A DNA stretch of 44,558 nucleotides from Caproiciproducens sp. MSJ-32 (GTDB lineage Bacteria > Bacillota > Clostridia > Clostridiales > Clostridiaceae), in contig NZ_JAHLPS010000011.1 of assembly GCF_018918055.1 (NCBI RefSeq), positions 1 through 44,558 of the forward strand. The letters run 5' to 3'. The first letter of the stretch is position 1; every line of letters begins with the position of its first letter. Both the position numbers and the translations under genes were made by a program. Under the pieces are notes generated by a model. That model had not been told where the DNA came from. It made no database searches and saw only the letters and a program-made list of their open reading frames with translations. This document shows positions 1 to 9,048 of the stretch, in pieces.

Positions 1-417
1 AAATATAAATATCAAGCAATAGTAACAAATATAGATTATTTAACACCTGAAGAAATATTTCAAGATTATAATCAACGATGTGATGTTGAAAATAACATAG
101 ATGAAATAAAAGAAGGCTATGCCTTTAGCGAAAATAGTTTAGTAAATCATAAATGCAATGAATTGTATCTTTTAATAAAAATGATAGCATACAATATTCA
201 TAACTGGTTTAAACAGGCAATTATGCCTAAGGAAATACAACATCATGAAATTAGTACATTAAGGAGAATATTTTATAGAGTTTGTGGTAATGTTTGTGGT
301 AGCAAATATTATAGATATTTAAGTTTTTCAAACAACTGCTTATTAGAAAAAATCATTACTTATATTCAAAAGCAAATACATGTTTTTAGTAGAAAGATGA
401 TAGCAGTATACACTTAA
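1..417 (+). mobile_element. IS1380/IS4-superfamily transposase, C-terminal part (5' end outside window)
   Basis: The reading frame is open from base 1 and ends at a TAA at 415-417, so only the last 138 residues are present. The fragment contains Y23, R26, E30 and K37 with spacing Y-2-R-3-E-6-K, the YREK signature of IS4-superfamily DDE transposases; the text around it (QRCDVENNIDEIKEGYAF) resembles the IS1380 branch. The glutamate is the last residue of the DDE catalytic triad, so the first two acidic residues lie outside the window. Whether the gene is intact upstream cannot be seen. It lies just before pstB, in the position where pstA is normally found. No target duplication could be identified on this side. 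Assignment to transposase is firm; the exact family is an inference. Confidence 0.75.
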
Positions 418-450
418 TAGTAAAATAAAAAAATAAATTACCTTAAAAAT

Positions 451-465
451 CCAAATGTTATTTGG
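451..465 (+). repeat. Short perfect hairpin after the transposase gene
   Basis: CCAAAT, a 3-base loop, then ATTTGG, beginning 33 bases after the transposase stop codon. It could be the transcription end of the insertion sequence or lie near its terminal inverted repeat. It has no clean T-run, so the terminator reading is weak. Confidence 0.4.
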
Positions 466-548
466 GTTTATTAAGTATACTCAAAAAAAGACCTAACGGT
501 ATAAAATATCATAATAAATGTAAATTTATTCATAAAGAAAACAAAAAT

Positions 549-581
549 GGCAAGTAGAAACTTTTTTAAAATTTACTTGCC
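549..581 (+). repeat. Inverted repeat between insertion sequence and pstB
   Basis: GGCAAGTA (549-556) and TACTTGCC (574-581) form an 8-bp perfect stem with a 17-base loop containing a T6 run. The T-run is in the loop and not after the stem, so this is not a standard terminator. It lies about 100 bases upstream of pstB and could be an operator, a processed leader hairpin or the remnant of a mobile-element end. The rest of 418-682 is AT-rich with no gene seen. Confidence 0.4.
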
Positions 582-682
582 GAATTCAAGTTAATAATAT
601 TTGTAATAAATATAATAGCAAAATTAATAACAAAAAAATTTAGTAAAGCAAATTACTAATTTTAGTTATATGAGGTGTGAAA

Positions 683-1441
683 ATGAGTAATAATACTAAA
701 ATAAAGGTAAGAAATTTAAATTTATATTATGGAGAAAAACAAGCGTTAAAGAATATTAATTTAGATTTAGAAGCGAATAAGGTAACTGCTTTTATAGGGC
801 CTTCTGGTTGTGGAAAATCTACATTTCTTCGTAGCTTAAATAGAATGAATGATTTAATTGAAGGGGTAAGAATAGAAGGAGATATCTTAGTAGATGGCGA
901 AGATATATATAAGAGTAAAGATGTTATTGCTCTAAGAACAAAAGTAGGAATGGTATTCCAAAAGCCGAATCCTTTTCCTATGTCAATATATGATAATATA
1001 GCATATGGTCCAAGATTACATGGAGTTAAAGATAAGAAGGTATTGGATGGAATAGTAGAAAGAAGTTTAAAAGGTGCAGCTCTTTGGGATGAAGTAAAAG
1101 ATAGGCTAAAGACAAGTGCATTAGGATTATCTGGAGGTCAGCAGCAAAGATTATGTATTGCTAGAACAATTGCAGTATCACCAGAAATAATATTAATGGA
1201 TGAACCTACTTCTGCTTTGGATCCAATTTCAACTAGTAAAATGGAAGATTTAATGGAAGAATTAAAAAAGAATTATACTGTTGTAATAGTAACTCATAAT
1301 ATGCAACAAGCAGGAAGAATAGCTGATAAAACAGCCTTCTTTTTAAATGGAGAAATAGTTGAATATGGTGATACTGAAGATATTTTCTATAAGCCAAAGG
1401 ATAAAAGAACTGAAGACTATATAACTGGCAGATTTGGTTAG
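683..1441 (+). CDS. pstB: Phosphate ABC transporter ATP-binding protein PstB
   Basis: ATP-hydrolysing subunit of the high-affinity phosphate importer, acting at the inner face of the membrane with the PstC/PstA permeases. The 252-residue product has Walker [10 protein letters not shown] (39-47), Q-loop around [11 protein letters not shown] signature LSGGQ (149-153), Walker B ILMDEP (170-175) and the switch histidine H205. The [12 protein letters not shown] stretch is typical of PstB. An in-frame GTG at 677 is rejected as start because it overlaps the ribosome binding site GAGGTG (672-677); ATG 683 has 5-base spacing. phoU follows 28 bases downstream, the usual order. The expected pstS, pstC and pstA are not upstream here: an insertion-sequence gene is. 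Family call is very secure. Confidence 0.97.
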   Translation: MSNNTKIKVRNLNLYYGEKQALKNINLDLEANKVTAFIGPSGCGKSTFLRSLNRMNDLIEGVRIEGDILVDGEDIYKSKDVIALRTKVGMVFQKPNPFPMSIYDNIAYGPRLHGVKDKKVLDGIVERSLKGAALWDEVKDRLKTSALGLSGGQQQRLCIARTIAVSPEIILMDEPTSALDPISTSKMEDLMEELKKNYTVVIVTHNMQQAGRIADKTAFFLNGEIVEYGDTEDIFYKPKDKRTEDYITGRFG

Positions 1442-1469
1442 AGACTATTAATAAGAGGAGTTGAAGAGC

Positions 1470-2123
1470 ATGAGAGATGTAATGAGAAATAAAATAAAAT
1501 CCCTCAATTCAGAGCTGATGGAAATGGCTGCTTTAGTTGAAAAGCAAATATATGATAGTATTACGGCTCTAAAAAATCAAGATAATGATTTAGCTCAGGA
1601 AGTTATTAATAATGATGATAAGGTAGATAATTTTCAAAAAGAAATAGAGGAAAAATGTATAAAAATAATTGCAACAGAGCAGCCAGTTGCAAAAGACCTA
1701 CGTAGTTTATATACAACTTCTAAAATAGTAACAGATTTAGAAAGAATGGCCGATTATGCAGTAGATATTTCAAAAGCAGTTTCTAGAGTTGTAGGAGTGA
1801 ATTTTTCTGAAGAAATATCACCAGTTTGGGAAATGGTAGATATACTTACAAAAATGATAAGAGGTGCTATAGAAGCATATATAAATGGCGATGTTGATTA
1901 TGCATATGAAATATGCGATATGGATGATAAAGTAGATGCTTTATATCAGGGAATTTTCTCACTTGTTTTGAAGAAAATGGTGTCAAATGAAGTAATGATA
2001 AATCAAGGAACTCAAATTCTTTTTGTATCAAAGTATTTAGAAAGAATAGGAGACCATGTAACTAATATTTGCGAATGGATAATATTCCACAAAAAAGGTA
2101 AATATGTTGATTTAAATGAGTAA
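1470..2123 (+). CDS. phoU: Phosphate uptake regulator PhoU
   Basis: PhoU is a cytoplasmic helical protein that links the state of the Pst transporter to the PhoR/PhoP two-component system and restrains phosphate uptake. The 217-residue product has the two tandem PhoU helical repeats, each with the acidic metal-binding pattern (for example ERMADYAVDI near residue 90 and YLERIGDHVTNICEWI near residue 195). Length matches the family. The start ATG 1470 is chosen over an in-frame TTG at 1461 because GAGGAG at 1455-1460 abuts that TTG but lies 9 bases before the ATG. It is the last gene of the pstB-phoU unit, closed by the terminator at 2128-2156. Confidence 0.95.
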   Translation: MRDVMRNKIKSLNSELMEMAALVEKQIYDSITALKNQDNDLAQEVINNDDKVDNFQKEIEEKCIKIIATEQPVAKDLRSLYTTSKIVTDLERMADYAVDISKAVSRVVGVNFSEEISPVWEMVDILTKMIRGAIEAYINGDVDYAYEICDMDDKVDALYQGIFSLVLKKMVSNEVMINQGTQILFVSKYLERIGDHVTNICEWIIFHKKGKYVDLNE

Positions 2124-2127
2124 TTAC

Positions 2128-2156
2128 AAAACATCCCTAATTTTTAGGGATGTTTT
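2128..2156 (+). terminator. Rho-independent terminator after phoU
   Basis: AAAACATCCCTA and TAGGGATGTTTT form a perfect 12-bp stem around a 5-base loop, and the right arm itself ends in a T4 tract. It begins 4 bases after the phoU stop codon. Confidence 0.9.
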
Positions 2157-2159
2157 ATG

Positions 2160-2189
2160 TTGACTAAATTTAATTAATAATGGTAATAT
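2160..2189 (+). promoter_or_regulatory. Candidate sigma-A promoter for der-gpsA
   Basis: TTGACT (2160-2165), an 18-base spacer and TAATAT (2184-2189) directly follow the phoU terminator. This would give a leader of about 140 bases before der. No riboswitch-like structure was recognised in the leader, which is AT-rich. Confidence 0.5.
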
Positions 2190-2338
2190 TACTAAAGATA
2201 TCTATTATATATTTTAGTCCTCAAACTTTTCATAATTAATAATATGATTACAGAAAAAAAGAAATAAATTTGGGGTAAACAATATAATAATAAATAATGG
2301 TTCTTAATTAATAAACTCAAAGGTTAGGAGGAAAATTA

Positions 2339-3655
2339 ATGGCTAAACCAATAGTTGCGATAGTTGGAAGACCAAATGTAGGAAAATCTACATTGTTTAA
2401 TAGATTAGCAGGACAAAGAATTTCAATAGTTCAAGATACACCTGGTGTAACAAGAGATAGAGTTTACGCTAAGGCTGATTGGTTAAATTATAATTTTACT
2501 ATTATTGATACAGGTGGTATTGAACCAGAAAGAGATGATATTATTGCAAAACAAATGAGAAGACAAGCAAACATAGCAATAGAAACTGCAGATGTTATTA
2601 TATTTGTTGTAGATGGAAAAGAAGGGCTTACAGCTGCTGATGAAGAAGTTGCAAATATGCTTAGAAAAAGCAAAAAAGATGTAGTTCTAGTAGTTAATAA
2701 GGTTGATTCTATGAAAGAAGTCGAAAATGCCTGGGAATTTTATAATTTAGGAATAGGTGATCCTATTGCTATATCTGCCTCTCAAGGATTAAATATCGGC
2801 GATATGCTAGATAGGGTAGTAGAATATTTTGATAAGTTTAATGAGGAAGAAGAGGAAGATGAGTATATAAGAATTGCTATGATAGGCAAACCTAACGTAG
2901 GAAAATCCTCTCTTATTAATAGACTTCTTGGAGAAGAGAGACTTATAGTTTCAGATGTTCCTGGAACTACAAGGGATTCAATAGATAGCGTTTTAGAAAC
3001 TGAGGAAGGTAAATTTATATTAGTTGATACTGCAGGTATTAGAAGAAAGAGCAAAGTTAAAGAAGAGGTTGAGAGATATTCTGTTATTAGGACCTATGCT
3101 GCTATTGAAAGAGCTGATGTTTGTATTCTTATGATAGATGCAACTGAAGGGATAACAGAGCAAGATGAAAAAATAGTAGGTTATGCCCATGAAATGAATA
3201 AAGCCATAATGGTAATAGTAAATAAGTGGGACTTAATTGAAAAAGATGATAAAACAATGCAAAAATACTTAGAAGATTTACAAACAAATCTTAAGTTTTT
3301 AAAATATGCAAAATACCTATTTATATCTGCTAAAACTGGTCAGAGAACTCATAAAGTTTTAGAGATGGCCAAAGAATGCTATGATAATTATAGTAAGAGA
3401 ATTCCAACTGGAATTTTAAATGATGTTGTTAGTAAAGCGGTATTAATGAATGAACCTCCATTAGTAGGGGTTAAAAGGATGAAGATATATTATGCAACAC
3501 AAGTTGCTACTAAACCACCTAAATTTGTTTTATTTGTTAATGATGCAAGTGCAAGACATTTTTCCTATGAAAGATATTTAGAAAACCAGTTACGTGAAAG
3601 CTTTGATTTCAGTGGTACTGGAATACAAATAGAATATAGAGAAAGGAAAGAGTAG
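2339..3655 (+). CDS. der: Ribosome biogenesis GTPase Der (EngA)
   Basis: Essential tandem GTPase that assists late assembly of the 50S ribosomal subunit. The 438-residue protein shows two G domains: first GRPNVGKS (10-17), DTGG (57-60), NKVD (120-123); second GKPNVGKS (183-190), DTAG (230-233) and NKWD near 295. An acidic linker (EEEEEDEY, about 169-176) separates them and a KH-like domain fills the last roughly 85 residues. Length is normal for the family. The start has a strong AGGAGG 8 bases upstream. gpsA follows after only 2 bases, so the two are co-transcribed, as in Bacillus; no plsY lies between them here. Confidence 0.98.
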   Translation: MAKPIVAIVGRPNVGKSTLFNRLAGQRISIVQDTPGVTRDRVYAKADWLNYNFTIIDTGGIEPERDDIIAKQMRRQANIAIETADVIIFVVDGKEGLTAADEEVANMLRKSKKDVVLVVNKVDSMKEVENAWEFYNLGIGDPIAISASQGLNIGDMLDRVVEYFDKFNEEEEEDEYIRIAMIGKPNVGKSSLINRLLGEERLIVSDVPGTTRDSIDSVLETEEGKFILVDTAGIRRKSKVKEEVERYSVIRTYAAIERADVCILMIDATEGITEQDEKIVGYAHEMNKAIMVIVNKWDLIEKDDKTMQKYLEDLQTNLKFLKYAKYLFISAKTGQRTHKVLEMAKECYDNYSKRIPTGILNDVVSKAVLMNEPPLVGVKRMKIYYATQVATKPPKFVLFVNDASARHFSYERYLENQLRESFDFSGTGIQIEYRERKE

Positions 3656-3657
3656 TT

Positions 3658-4653
3658 TTGAAGAAGGTTGCTTTTTTAGGTGGAGGAAGTTTTGGTACAT
3701 CCTTAGCAATATTATTAGCTAATAACGGCAATAAAGTATCTATTTACGATAGAGATATTAACGTTGTAAAAGATATTAATGAAAATAGAAGAAATGATAA
3801 ATATATTAAAAATCTATTAATTCCTCATGATGTAACTGCTTATAATAATATAGATTTAGCAATAAAAGATGCAGAATTTATTGTTTTATCTGTTCCTTCT
3901 CATGTTATTAGAGATATAAGCAGGCAGCTAAAGAATAAGATTAGTAAAGAAGTTATTATAATAAGTATTGCAAAAGGGATAGAAGAAGGAACTAATTTGA
4001 GACTATCAGAGGTAATTAAAGAAGAATTACCACAAAATGATATAGTTATTTTATCAGGACCAAGTCATGCTGAAGAAGTTTCTCTTAATATACCTACTAC
4101 TGTTGTAGTATCTTCAGAAAATATGGATAAAGCAAAAATAGTTCAGGATCTGTTTATGAATCCAGCCTTTAGAGTTTATACAAATGAAGATCTGGTTGGA
4201 GTTGAAATTGGAGGAGCTGTAAAAAATATAATTGCTTTAGCGGCTGGAGTATGTGATGGACTAGGATATGGAGATAATACAAAAGCAGCTTTAATGACAA
4301 GAGGTATGGCAGAGATTGTTAGAATAGGCTTAAGATTAGGAGGAAAAGCAGAGACCTTTCTTGGTTTAACAGGAATGGGAGATTTAATTGTTACATGTAC
4401 TAGTATTTATTCCAGAAACAGGCGTGCTGGCTATTTAATTGGAACTGGAAAGACTACTGATGAAGCTATAAAAGAAGTTGGAATGGTAGTTGAAGGGATT
4501 AAAGCATGCAGAGCCTTTTATGAATTAAAAGAAAAATTAGATGTAGAAATGCCAATAACAGATATTCTTTATAAGATATTATTTAAAGATGTAGATGTAA
4601 AAGAAGCTGTAAGTCATTTAATGGAAAGAGAAAAAAAGAGCGAAATATATTAA
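3658..4653 (+). CDS. gpsA: Glycerol-3-phosphate dehydrogenase [NAD(P)+]
   Basis: Reduces dihydroxyacetone phosphate to sn-glycerol-3-phosphate, the backbone for phospholipids. The 331-residue product has the N-terminal dinucleotide-binding motif GGGSFG (8-13), the segment [10 protein letters not shown] and the catalytic lysine in GGAVKN (K189), followed by the substrate-binding region with [10 protein letters not shown]. The start codon is TTG at 3658, preceded by AAAGGAAAG with about 7-base spacing; no ATG alternative fits because the nucleotide-binding fold begins at residue 3. It sits 2 bases after der and ends the operon at a strong terminator. Length is typical. Confidence 0.97.
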   Translation: MKKVAFLGGGSFGTSLAILLANNGNKVSIYDRDINVVKDINENRRNDKYIKNLLIPHDVTAYNNIDLAIKDAEFIVLSVPSHVIRDISRQLKNKISKEVIIISIAKGIEEGTNLRLSEVIKEELPQNDIVILSGPSHAEEVSLNIPTTVVVSSENMDKAKIVQDLFMNPAFRVYTNEDLVGVEIGGAVKNIIALAAGVCDGLGYGDNTKAALMTRGMAEIVRIGLRLGGKAETFLGLTGMGDLIVTCTSIYSRNRRAGYLIGTGKTTDEAIKEVGMVVEGIKACRAFYELKEKLDVEMPITDILYKILFKDVDVKEAVSHLMEREKKSEIY

Positions 4654-4676
4654 TTTATTAGGAACCAACTGTTTAT

Positions 4677-4735
4677 AATTCACAGTTAAGAAGATTTTAA
4701 GATAAACCAAAATCTTCTTACTGTGAATTTTTATT
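4677..4735 (+). terminator. Long terminator after gpsA
   Basis: The arms 4677-4698 and 4709-4729 are complementary over about 20 bases with one small mismatch (AATTCACAGTTAAGAAG against CTTCTTACTGTGAATT at the outer ends), followed by TTTATTTTT. The stem is unusually long for a plain terminator. Confidence 0.88.
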
Positions 4736-4785
4736 TTTCATGTATTTTTTTGTATTTATATTAATAATATTTTATATAAATTAAA

Positions 4786-4814
4786 ATATAAAAATTTAAC
4801 AATACTGTATACTT
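4786..4814 (+). promoter_or_regulatory. Candidate sigma-E promoter of spoIVA
   Basis: ATATAAA (4786-4792) and GTATACTT (4807-4814), separated by 14 bases, resemble the -35 and -10 elements of mother-cell sigma-E promoters. spoIVA is a sigma-E gene in Bacillus subtilis. The region is extremely AT-rich, so the match could be chance. Confidence 0.35.
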
Positions 4815-4867
4815 TTAAAAAAAAACGAATATATATATATTGTTAAAAATAAATGGGAGGGGACACC

Positions 4868-6346
4868 GTGGACAGCTTTAACATATACAAGAATATAGCA
4901 GAGAGGACACAAGGGGACATATATATAGGTGTTGTTGGTCCTGTAAGAACAGGTAAATCAACATTTATAAAAAAGTTTATGGACCTAATGGTAATACCAA
5001 AGATTGAAAATGCATATAAGAAAGAAAGAGCAAAGGATGAATTACCTCAAAGTGGGTCAGGAAAAAGTATCCATACAACAGAACCTAAATTTATTCCAAA
5101 CGAGGCGGTAGAAATTACCCTTGAAGAGGATATTAAATTTAAAGTTAGAATGGTAGATTGTGTAGGATATATTGTAAAAGGAGCAATGGGTTATATGGAT
5201 GGAGAAGAACCAAAAATGGTAAATACTCCATGGTATGAATATGAAATACCTTTTGAAGATGCAGCTGAAATTGGAACAAGAAAAGTTATTACAGACCATT
5301 CTACAATAGGGTTAGTTATAACTACTGATGGTAGTATAACTGGAATAGAGAGAGATGATTACTTAGAGCCAGAAGAAAGGGTAATTGAAGAGCTAAAATC
5401 TATAAACAAACCATTTATAGTTGTACTTAATACAAAATATCCGAACTCATCAGAAGTTAAAAAAATACAAAAAGAATTAGAAGAAAAATATAATGTAACT
5501 GTTCATGTTATGGATGTGGCAAATATGGATGAAGAGGATATAGAAGAAGTATTACAACATATACTTAAAGAATTCCCTGTTAAGGAAATAAACATAGAAA
5601 TGCCAAGCTGGGTTGAACAATTAGAACCAGAGCATTGGTTAAAGAAAGATTTCTTTAAGCTTATAAAGGGAATGGCTGAAAACATAAGCAAGGTTAGGGA
5701 TATTAAGTCCACAATCAATTTATTAAATCAAGAAGAAAATTTAGCACCAACAGAAATGAATTCGGTAGACTTAGGTATGGGTAAGGCAACTATATTTATG
5801 AAGCCTAAGGAAGGAATATTCTATAACATATTAAGTGAAATTTGTGACTTAGATGTTAAATCGGAAAGTGATTTATTATCTTTAATTAAAGAGCTTAATT
5901 TTGCAAAGAAAGAATATGATAAGGTAAAGGATGCTTTAATAGATGTTCGTGAAACTGGTTATGGTTTAGTTGCACCTCAACTTTCTGAAATGAAATTCGA
6001 AGAACCTGAGTTGGTAAAACATGGCTCTAAGTTTGGAGTGAAATTAAAAGCTTCAGCACCATCTTTACATTTTATTAAGGCTAATATAAAGACTGAAATA
6101 AGTCCAATAATGGGTTCAGAAAAAGAAAGTGAAGAGTTAATTAAATCCCTAATGGAACAGTTTGAAGAAGATCCTTCAGCTTTGTGGCAAAGCAATATGT
6201 TTGGTAAACCATTAGAAGTATTAATCAAAGAAGGATTACAAAATAAACTATATAAAATGCCAGAAGATGTACAAGTTAAAATTCAAAAGACACTTCAAAA
6301 GATTATTAATGAGGGCAGTGGTGGATTAATCTGCATAATTTTATAA
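4868..6346 (+). CDS. spoIVA: Stage IV sporulation protein A, spore-coat morphogenetic ATPase
   Basis: SpoIVA polymerises on the forespore surface using ATP and forms the basement layer on which the coat is built; SpoVM anchors it. The 492-residue product has an N-terminal TRAFAC-like nucleotide-binding domain with GPVRTGKS (24-31), the sequence DELPQSGSGKSI, the MVDCVGY switch segment and the ITTDGSITGI stretch, and ends in the characteristic GGLICIIL. The start is GTG 4868: an in-frame ATG at 4853 lies inside the ribosome binding site GGGAGGGG. The chosen start gives exactly the usual length. It is a single-gene unit between two terminators. Identification is very secure. Confidence 0.97.
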   Translation: MDSFNIYKNIAERTQGDIYIGVVGPVRTGKSTFIKKFMDLMVIPKIENAYKKERAKDELPQSGSGKSIHTTEPKFIPNEAVEITLEEDIKFKVRMVDCVGYIVKGAMGYMDGEEPKMVNTPWYEYEIPFEDAAEIGTRKVITDHSTIGLVITTDGSITGIERDDYLEPEERVIEELKSINKPFIVVLNTKYPNSSEVKKIQKELEEKYNVTVHVMDVANMDEEDIEEVLQHILKEFPVKEINIEMPSWVEQLEPEHWLKKDFFKLIKGMAENISKVRDIKSTINLLNQEENLAPTEMNSVDLGMGKATIFMKPKEGIFYNILSEICDLDVKSESDLLSLIKELNFAKKEYDKVKDALIDVRETGYGLVAPQLSEMKFEEPELVKHGSKFGVKLKASAPSLHFIKANIKTEISPIMGSEKESEELIKSLMEQFEEDPSALWQSNMFGKPLEVLIKEGLQNKLYKMPEDVQVKIQKTLQKIINEGSGGLICIIL

Positions 6347-6383
6347 AAAAGAATAATATAAACATTGATAATACTTTTTCCTT

Positions 6384-6409
6384 GGAGGCTGTGACAGCCT
6401 CCTTTTTTA
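6384..6409 (+). terminator. Terminator after spoIVA
   Basis: GGAGGCTG, loop TGA, CAGCCTCC, then TTTTTTA. A perfect 8-bp GC-rich stem with a T-tract. Confidence 0.95.
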
Positions 6410-6507
6410 TTGTATATTTAAAGTAAAATTATAAAAAGTTTTGAATAATATATATTATAATAAAATATAAATTGCACTTCTAATACCATAAAGAATAGAG
6501 GGATATT

Positions 6508-6903
6508 GTGGAAGAAAAAATTTATACCTATAAAAGAGTAGGCTATTTCAAAGAAAAAACGGCAATGATTATAGGGGTAAAATTTTCTGGTACCATTTAT
6601 GCATCTAATAAAGTAATAAAGCATATAAAGAAAAGGCATGGAAGGCATTTAAATAAAAAAATAATAAATAATCTTATTGAATATATGAGAAAAATTATTG
6701 ATGCACCTAATTATATAGGAGTTTATAAGTCGACTGATAAGGTTATAAAAATAGAATTAATAAAAAAATTTAATGAGTATATATTAATGGGGATAGAAAT
6801 AGATGATGGTAAAGACTATATTAATGTTTCAACCATGTATCCAATAACAGAAAGAAAAATATATTCAAAATTATATAAGGGAAAAATAAAAAAATGTGGA
6901 TAA
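6508..6903 (+). CDS. Small protein resembling PBECR nuclease-fold domain (orphan)
   Basis: A 131-residue, lysine-rich protein with no signal peptide or membrane segment. The central part reads as a PBECR-type domain (phage-Barnase-EndoU-ColicinE5/D-RelE-like predicted RNase fold): HIKKRH at 39-44, a helix, then IIDAPNYIGVY (63-73), a strand pattern around IELIKKFNEYILMGIEID and the closing VSTMYPITERKI (107-118). PBECR2 proteins known to me share this order: a conserved HI..RH, a DAP/NPDYIG element and a final strand ending in a short S/T-x-Y patch. The start is GTG 6508 with AGAGGGA about 5 bases upstream. It stands alone between the spoIVA terminator and an asparaginase gene, with no antitoxin-like partner on either side. 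The nuclease-fold assignment is a motif-based inference; activity is unknown. Confidence 0.6.
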   Translation: MEEKIYTYKRVGYFKEKTAMIIGVKFSGTIYASNKVIKHIKKRHGRHLNKKIINNLIEYMRKIIDAPNYIGVYKSTDKVIKIELIKKFNEYILMGIEIDDGKDYINVSTMYPITERKIYSKLYKGKIKKCG

Positions 6904-6996
6904 AATAAATATAGAATATAAATAAATATAGTTATATAATAAATTATTGTAATGAAATAATAATCTTTAAAATTTTATACTATTTAGGAGAAAATT

Positions 6997-7971
6997 ATGA
7001 AAAAGGTAGCTTTGGTTTTTAATGGTGGTACAATATCAATGAAAATAGATGAAAAAATAAATGCTGCGGTACCTGGTTTAAGTGGAGAAGAAATTCTTTC
7101 AATGGTAACTGGAGCAGATGAATTTGCAGATATAGAAAGCTATAGTTTCTCAGAAAAACCTTCACCTCATATTTCAATAGAGGACATGTTTAGGCTAAGT
7201 AATTTTATTAATGAGCTAGTTAATAGAGAAGATATAGATGGAGTTGTATTAACTCATGGCACAGATACTTTAGAAGAAACTGCTTATTTTTTAGATCTTA
7301 CAATTAACACTGAAAAAGTTATTGTGGTAACTGGTGCAATGAGAAGCAGTTCAGAACTTGGTTATGATGGTCCTTTTAATTTAGCAACATCAATTTGTAC
7401 AGCTATATCTGAAGAAGCAAAAGGAAGAGGGGTATTAGTTTGCTTTAATGGAGAATTACATTGTGCATCAGAGGTCACTAAAGCTAATTCCATGGCACTA
7501 AATGCTTTTAGAACGCCTAATTTTGGCCCTATTGGTATAGTAGATAACAATCAAGTAATATTTCATAGAAAAACTCGAAAGCACAAAACTTATAAATTAG
7601 ATAAAATAATTGGTGATGTTGCATTAATTAAATGTGTTTCTGGAATGAATTCGGATTTTGTTGAATTTGCAATAGATAAAGGTTATAAGGGAATAGTAAT
7701 AGAAGCGTTAGGAAGAGGAAATGTGCCTCCTCTGATGCTGCCAGGAATAAAAAAAGCCTTAAAGAAGGAGATACCAGTAATTGTTGTTTCAAGATGTTTT
7801 GAGGGACGAGTTCGAGAGGCTTATGGTTATGAAGGCGGTGGAAAAATGCTAAAGGATTTAGGTGTATTTTTTGAAGAAGATATGCCAGGTCAAAAAGCAA
7901 GAATTAAATTATTAGTTGTACTGTCAAGTAAAGAAAATCTTAATTTAAATGAAGCTTTTAATGAAGTATAA
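6997..7971 (+). CDS. L-asparaginase, type I/II asparaginase fold
   Basis: Hydrolyses L-asparagine to aspartate and ammonia. The 324-residue product has both family signatures: FNGGTISM near the N-terminus, with the nucleophile threonine T12, and THGTDTLEETAYF with T89 and D90. A lysine of the second catalytic triad is probable in TGAMRSSSE/CASEVTKANS. There is no signal peptide, so it should be cytoplasmic. ATG 6997 has TTTAGGAG with about 6-base spacing. It is a single gene followed by its own terminator. Glutaminase side activity is possible. The gene name (ansA or ansB) is not fixed by the sequence. Confidence 0.92.
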   Translation: MKKVALVFNGGTISMKIDEKINAAVPGLSGEEILSMVTGADEFADIESYSFSEKPSPHISIEDMFRLSNFINELVNREDIDGVVLTHGTDTLEETAYFLDLTINTEKVIVVTGAMRSSSELGYDGPFNLATSICTAISEEAKGRGVLVCFNGELHCASEVTKANSMALNAFRTPNFGPIGIVDNNQVIFHRKTRKHKTYKLDKIIGDVALIKCVSGMNSDFVEFAIDKGYKGIVIEALGRGNVPPLMLPGIKKALKKEIPVIVVSRCFEGRVREAYGYEGGGKMLKDLGVFFEEDMPGQKARIKLLVVLSSKENLNLNEAFNEV

Positions 7972-7982
7972 GAAGTTGTTTT

Positions 7983-8014
7983 AAAAGGAAGAGTGTGAGA
8001 ACTCTTCTTTTTTT
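7983..8014 (+). terminator. Terminator after asparaginase gene
   Basis: GAAGAGT (7988-7994) pairs with ACTCTTC (8001-8007), flanked by A and T runs, and is followed by T7. Confidence 0.88.
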
Positions 8015-8088
8015 ATAATTTACAGTTCACAATTTATAAGTAAATAAAATGAGAAAAAATAAAATATGAATAAATTGTTAACAAACAG

Positions 8089-8117
8089 TTGACTTATAAT
8101 CTCTAAAATTTTAATAT
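8089..8117 (+). promoter_or_regulatory. Candidate sigma-A promoter of the yicC-remA-gmk-rpoZ-coaBC operon
   Basis: TTGACT (8089-8094), a 17-base spacer and TAATAT (8112-8117). It is placed after the asparaginase terminator and 36 bases before the yicC start, a plausible geometry. Confidence 0.55.
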
Positions 8118-8152
8118 TAAAAAAAGTAGTTAATTAATTTTTGGAGGCAGAT

Positions 8153-9034
8153 ATGGTAAAAAGTATGACTAGTTTCGGCAGAGCTAGTAATGATGAGGGA
8201 AGTAAATATTTATTTTCTATTGAAATGAAAAGTGTTAATAGTAGATATTTAGATATTAATATTAAATTACCTAAAAATTTAATTCCATTAGAAGAGCAAA
8301 TTAGAAAATTAATAAATGAAAAATTAAATAGGGGAAAAGTAGATGTTTATATTAATCAGAAATCCTATTCTAGTGGAGAAGGACTAGCAAGATTAAATCT
8401 AAATCTTGCAGAAAGCTATTACAAGTGTTTATTAGAAATAGAAGAAAAATTCAATGTAAAAAATGATATTACTGTCTCTCATATTGCTAGATTTACCGAT
8501 GTAATAGAAATTGTTGAAGAAGAAGATAATATTGAGAAAAAATTTGAATTTTTAAAGCCTTTAATTGAAGAAGCTTTAGAAAAAATGGAAAAGATGAGAG
8601 TAGCAGAAGGAGAAAAATTAAAAGAAGATATATTAGTCAAATTAAGCGATATAGAAATTTTTGTAAATAATATTGAAGAATTAGCTTCTTCAATAGAAAT
8701 TACATATAAATCAAAATTAGAAGCTAGAATTAAAGAACTTTTAGATAAGCTTGATATTGATGAAGCAAGAATTGCGCAAGAAGCTGCTATAATTGCAGAT
8801 AAGGCTGCAGTAGATGAAGAAATTATTAGATTAAAGAGCCATATAGATCAAGTTAGAAAGACCTTTAAAGAAACAGAGCCAATAGGTAGAAAATTAGACT
8901 TTATAATTCAAGAAATGAACAGAGAAGCTAATACAATTGCTTCAAAGTCAACTGATATAAATATGACAAATTATGTCATTAATATAAAAAATTTAATAGA
9001 AAAAATTAGAGAACAAGTACAAAATATTGAATAA
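8153..9034 (+). CDS. YicC/YloC-family endoribonuclease
   Basis: YicC-family proteins are stress-related and the Escherichia coli and Bacillus members have been described as endoribonucleases. The 293-residue product begins [11 protein letters not shown], the family hallmark, contains [14 protein letters not shown], and ends in the conserved C-terminal domain with [20 protein letters not shown] and [28 protein letters not shown]. The start is ATG 8153, five bases after GGAGG; an in-frame TTG at 8141 overlaps that site and is rejected. It is the first gene of a tight operon with remA 14 bases downstream. Confidence 0.95.
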   Translation: MVKSMTSFGRASNDEGSKYLFSIEMKSVNSRYLDINIKLPKNLIPLEEQIRKLINEKLNRGKVDVYINQKSYSSGEGLARLNLNLAESYYKCLLEIEEKFNVKNDITVSHIARFTDVIEIVEEEDNIEKKFEFLKPLIEEALEKMEKMRVAEGEKLKEDILVKLSDIEIFVNNIEELASSIEITYKSKLEARIKELLDKLDIDEARIAQEAAIIADKAAVDEEIIRLKSHIDQVRKTFKETEPIGRKLDFIIQEMNREANTIASKSTDINMTNYVINIKNLIEKIREQVQNIE

Positions 9035-9048
9035 TTAGGAGGAAAGAA

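Noticed and set aside
548..595. 15-codon open frame in the spacer before pstB
   Set aside because: No ribosome binding site; the frame falls on the inverted repeat.
2157..2338. Riboswitch or T-box in the der leader
   Set aside because: No conserved GC-rich core or paired structure was recognised; only AT-rich sequence.
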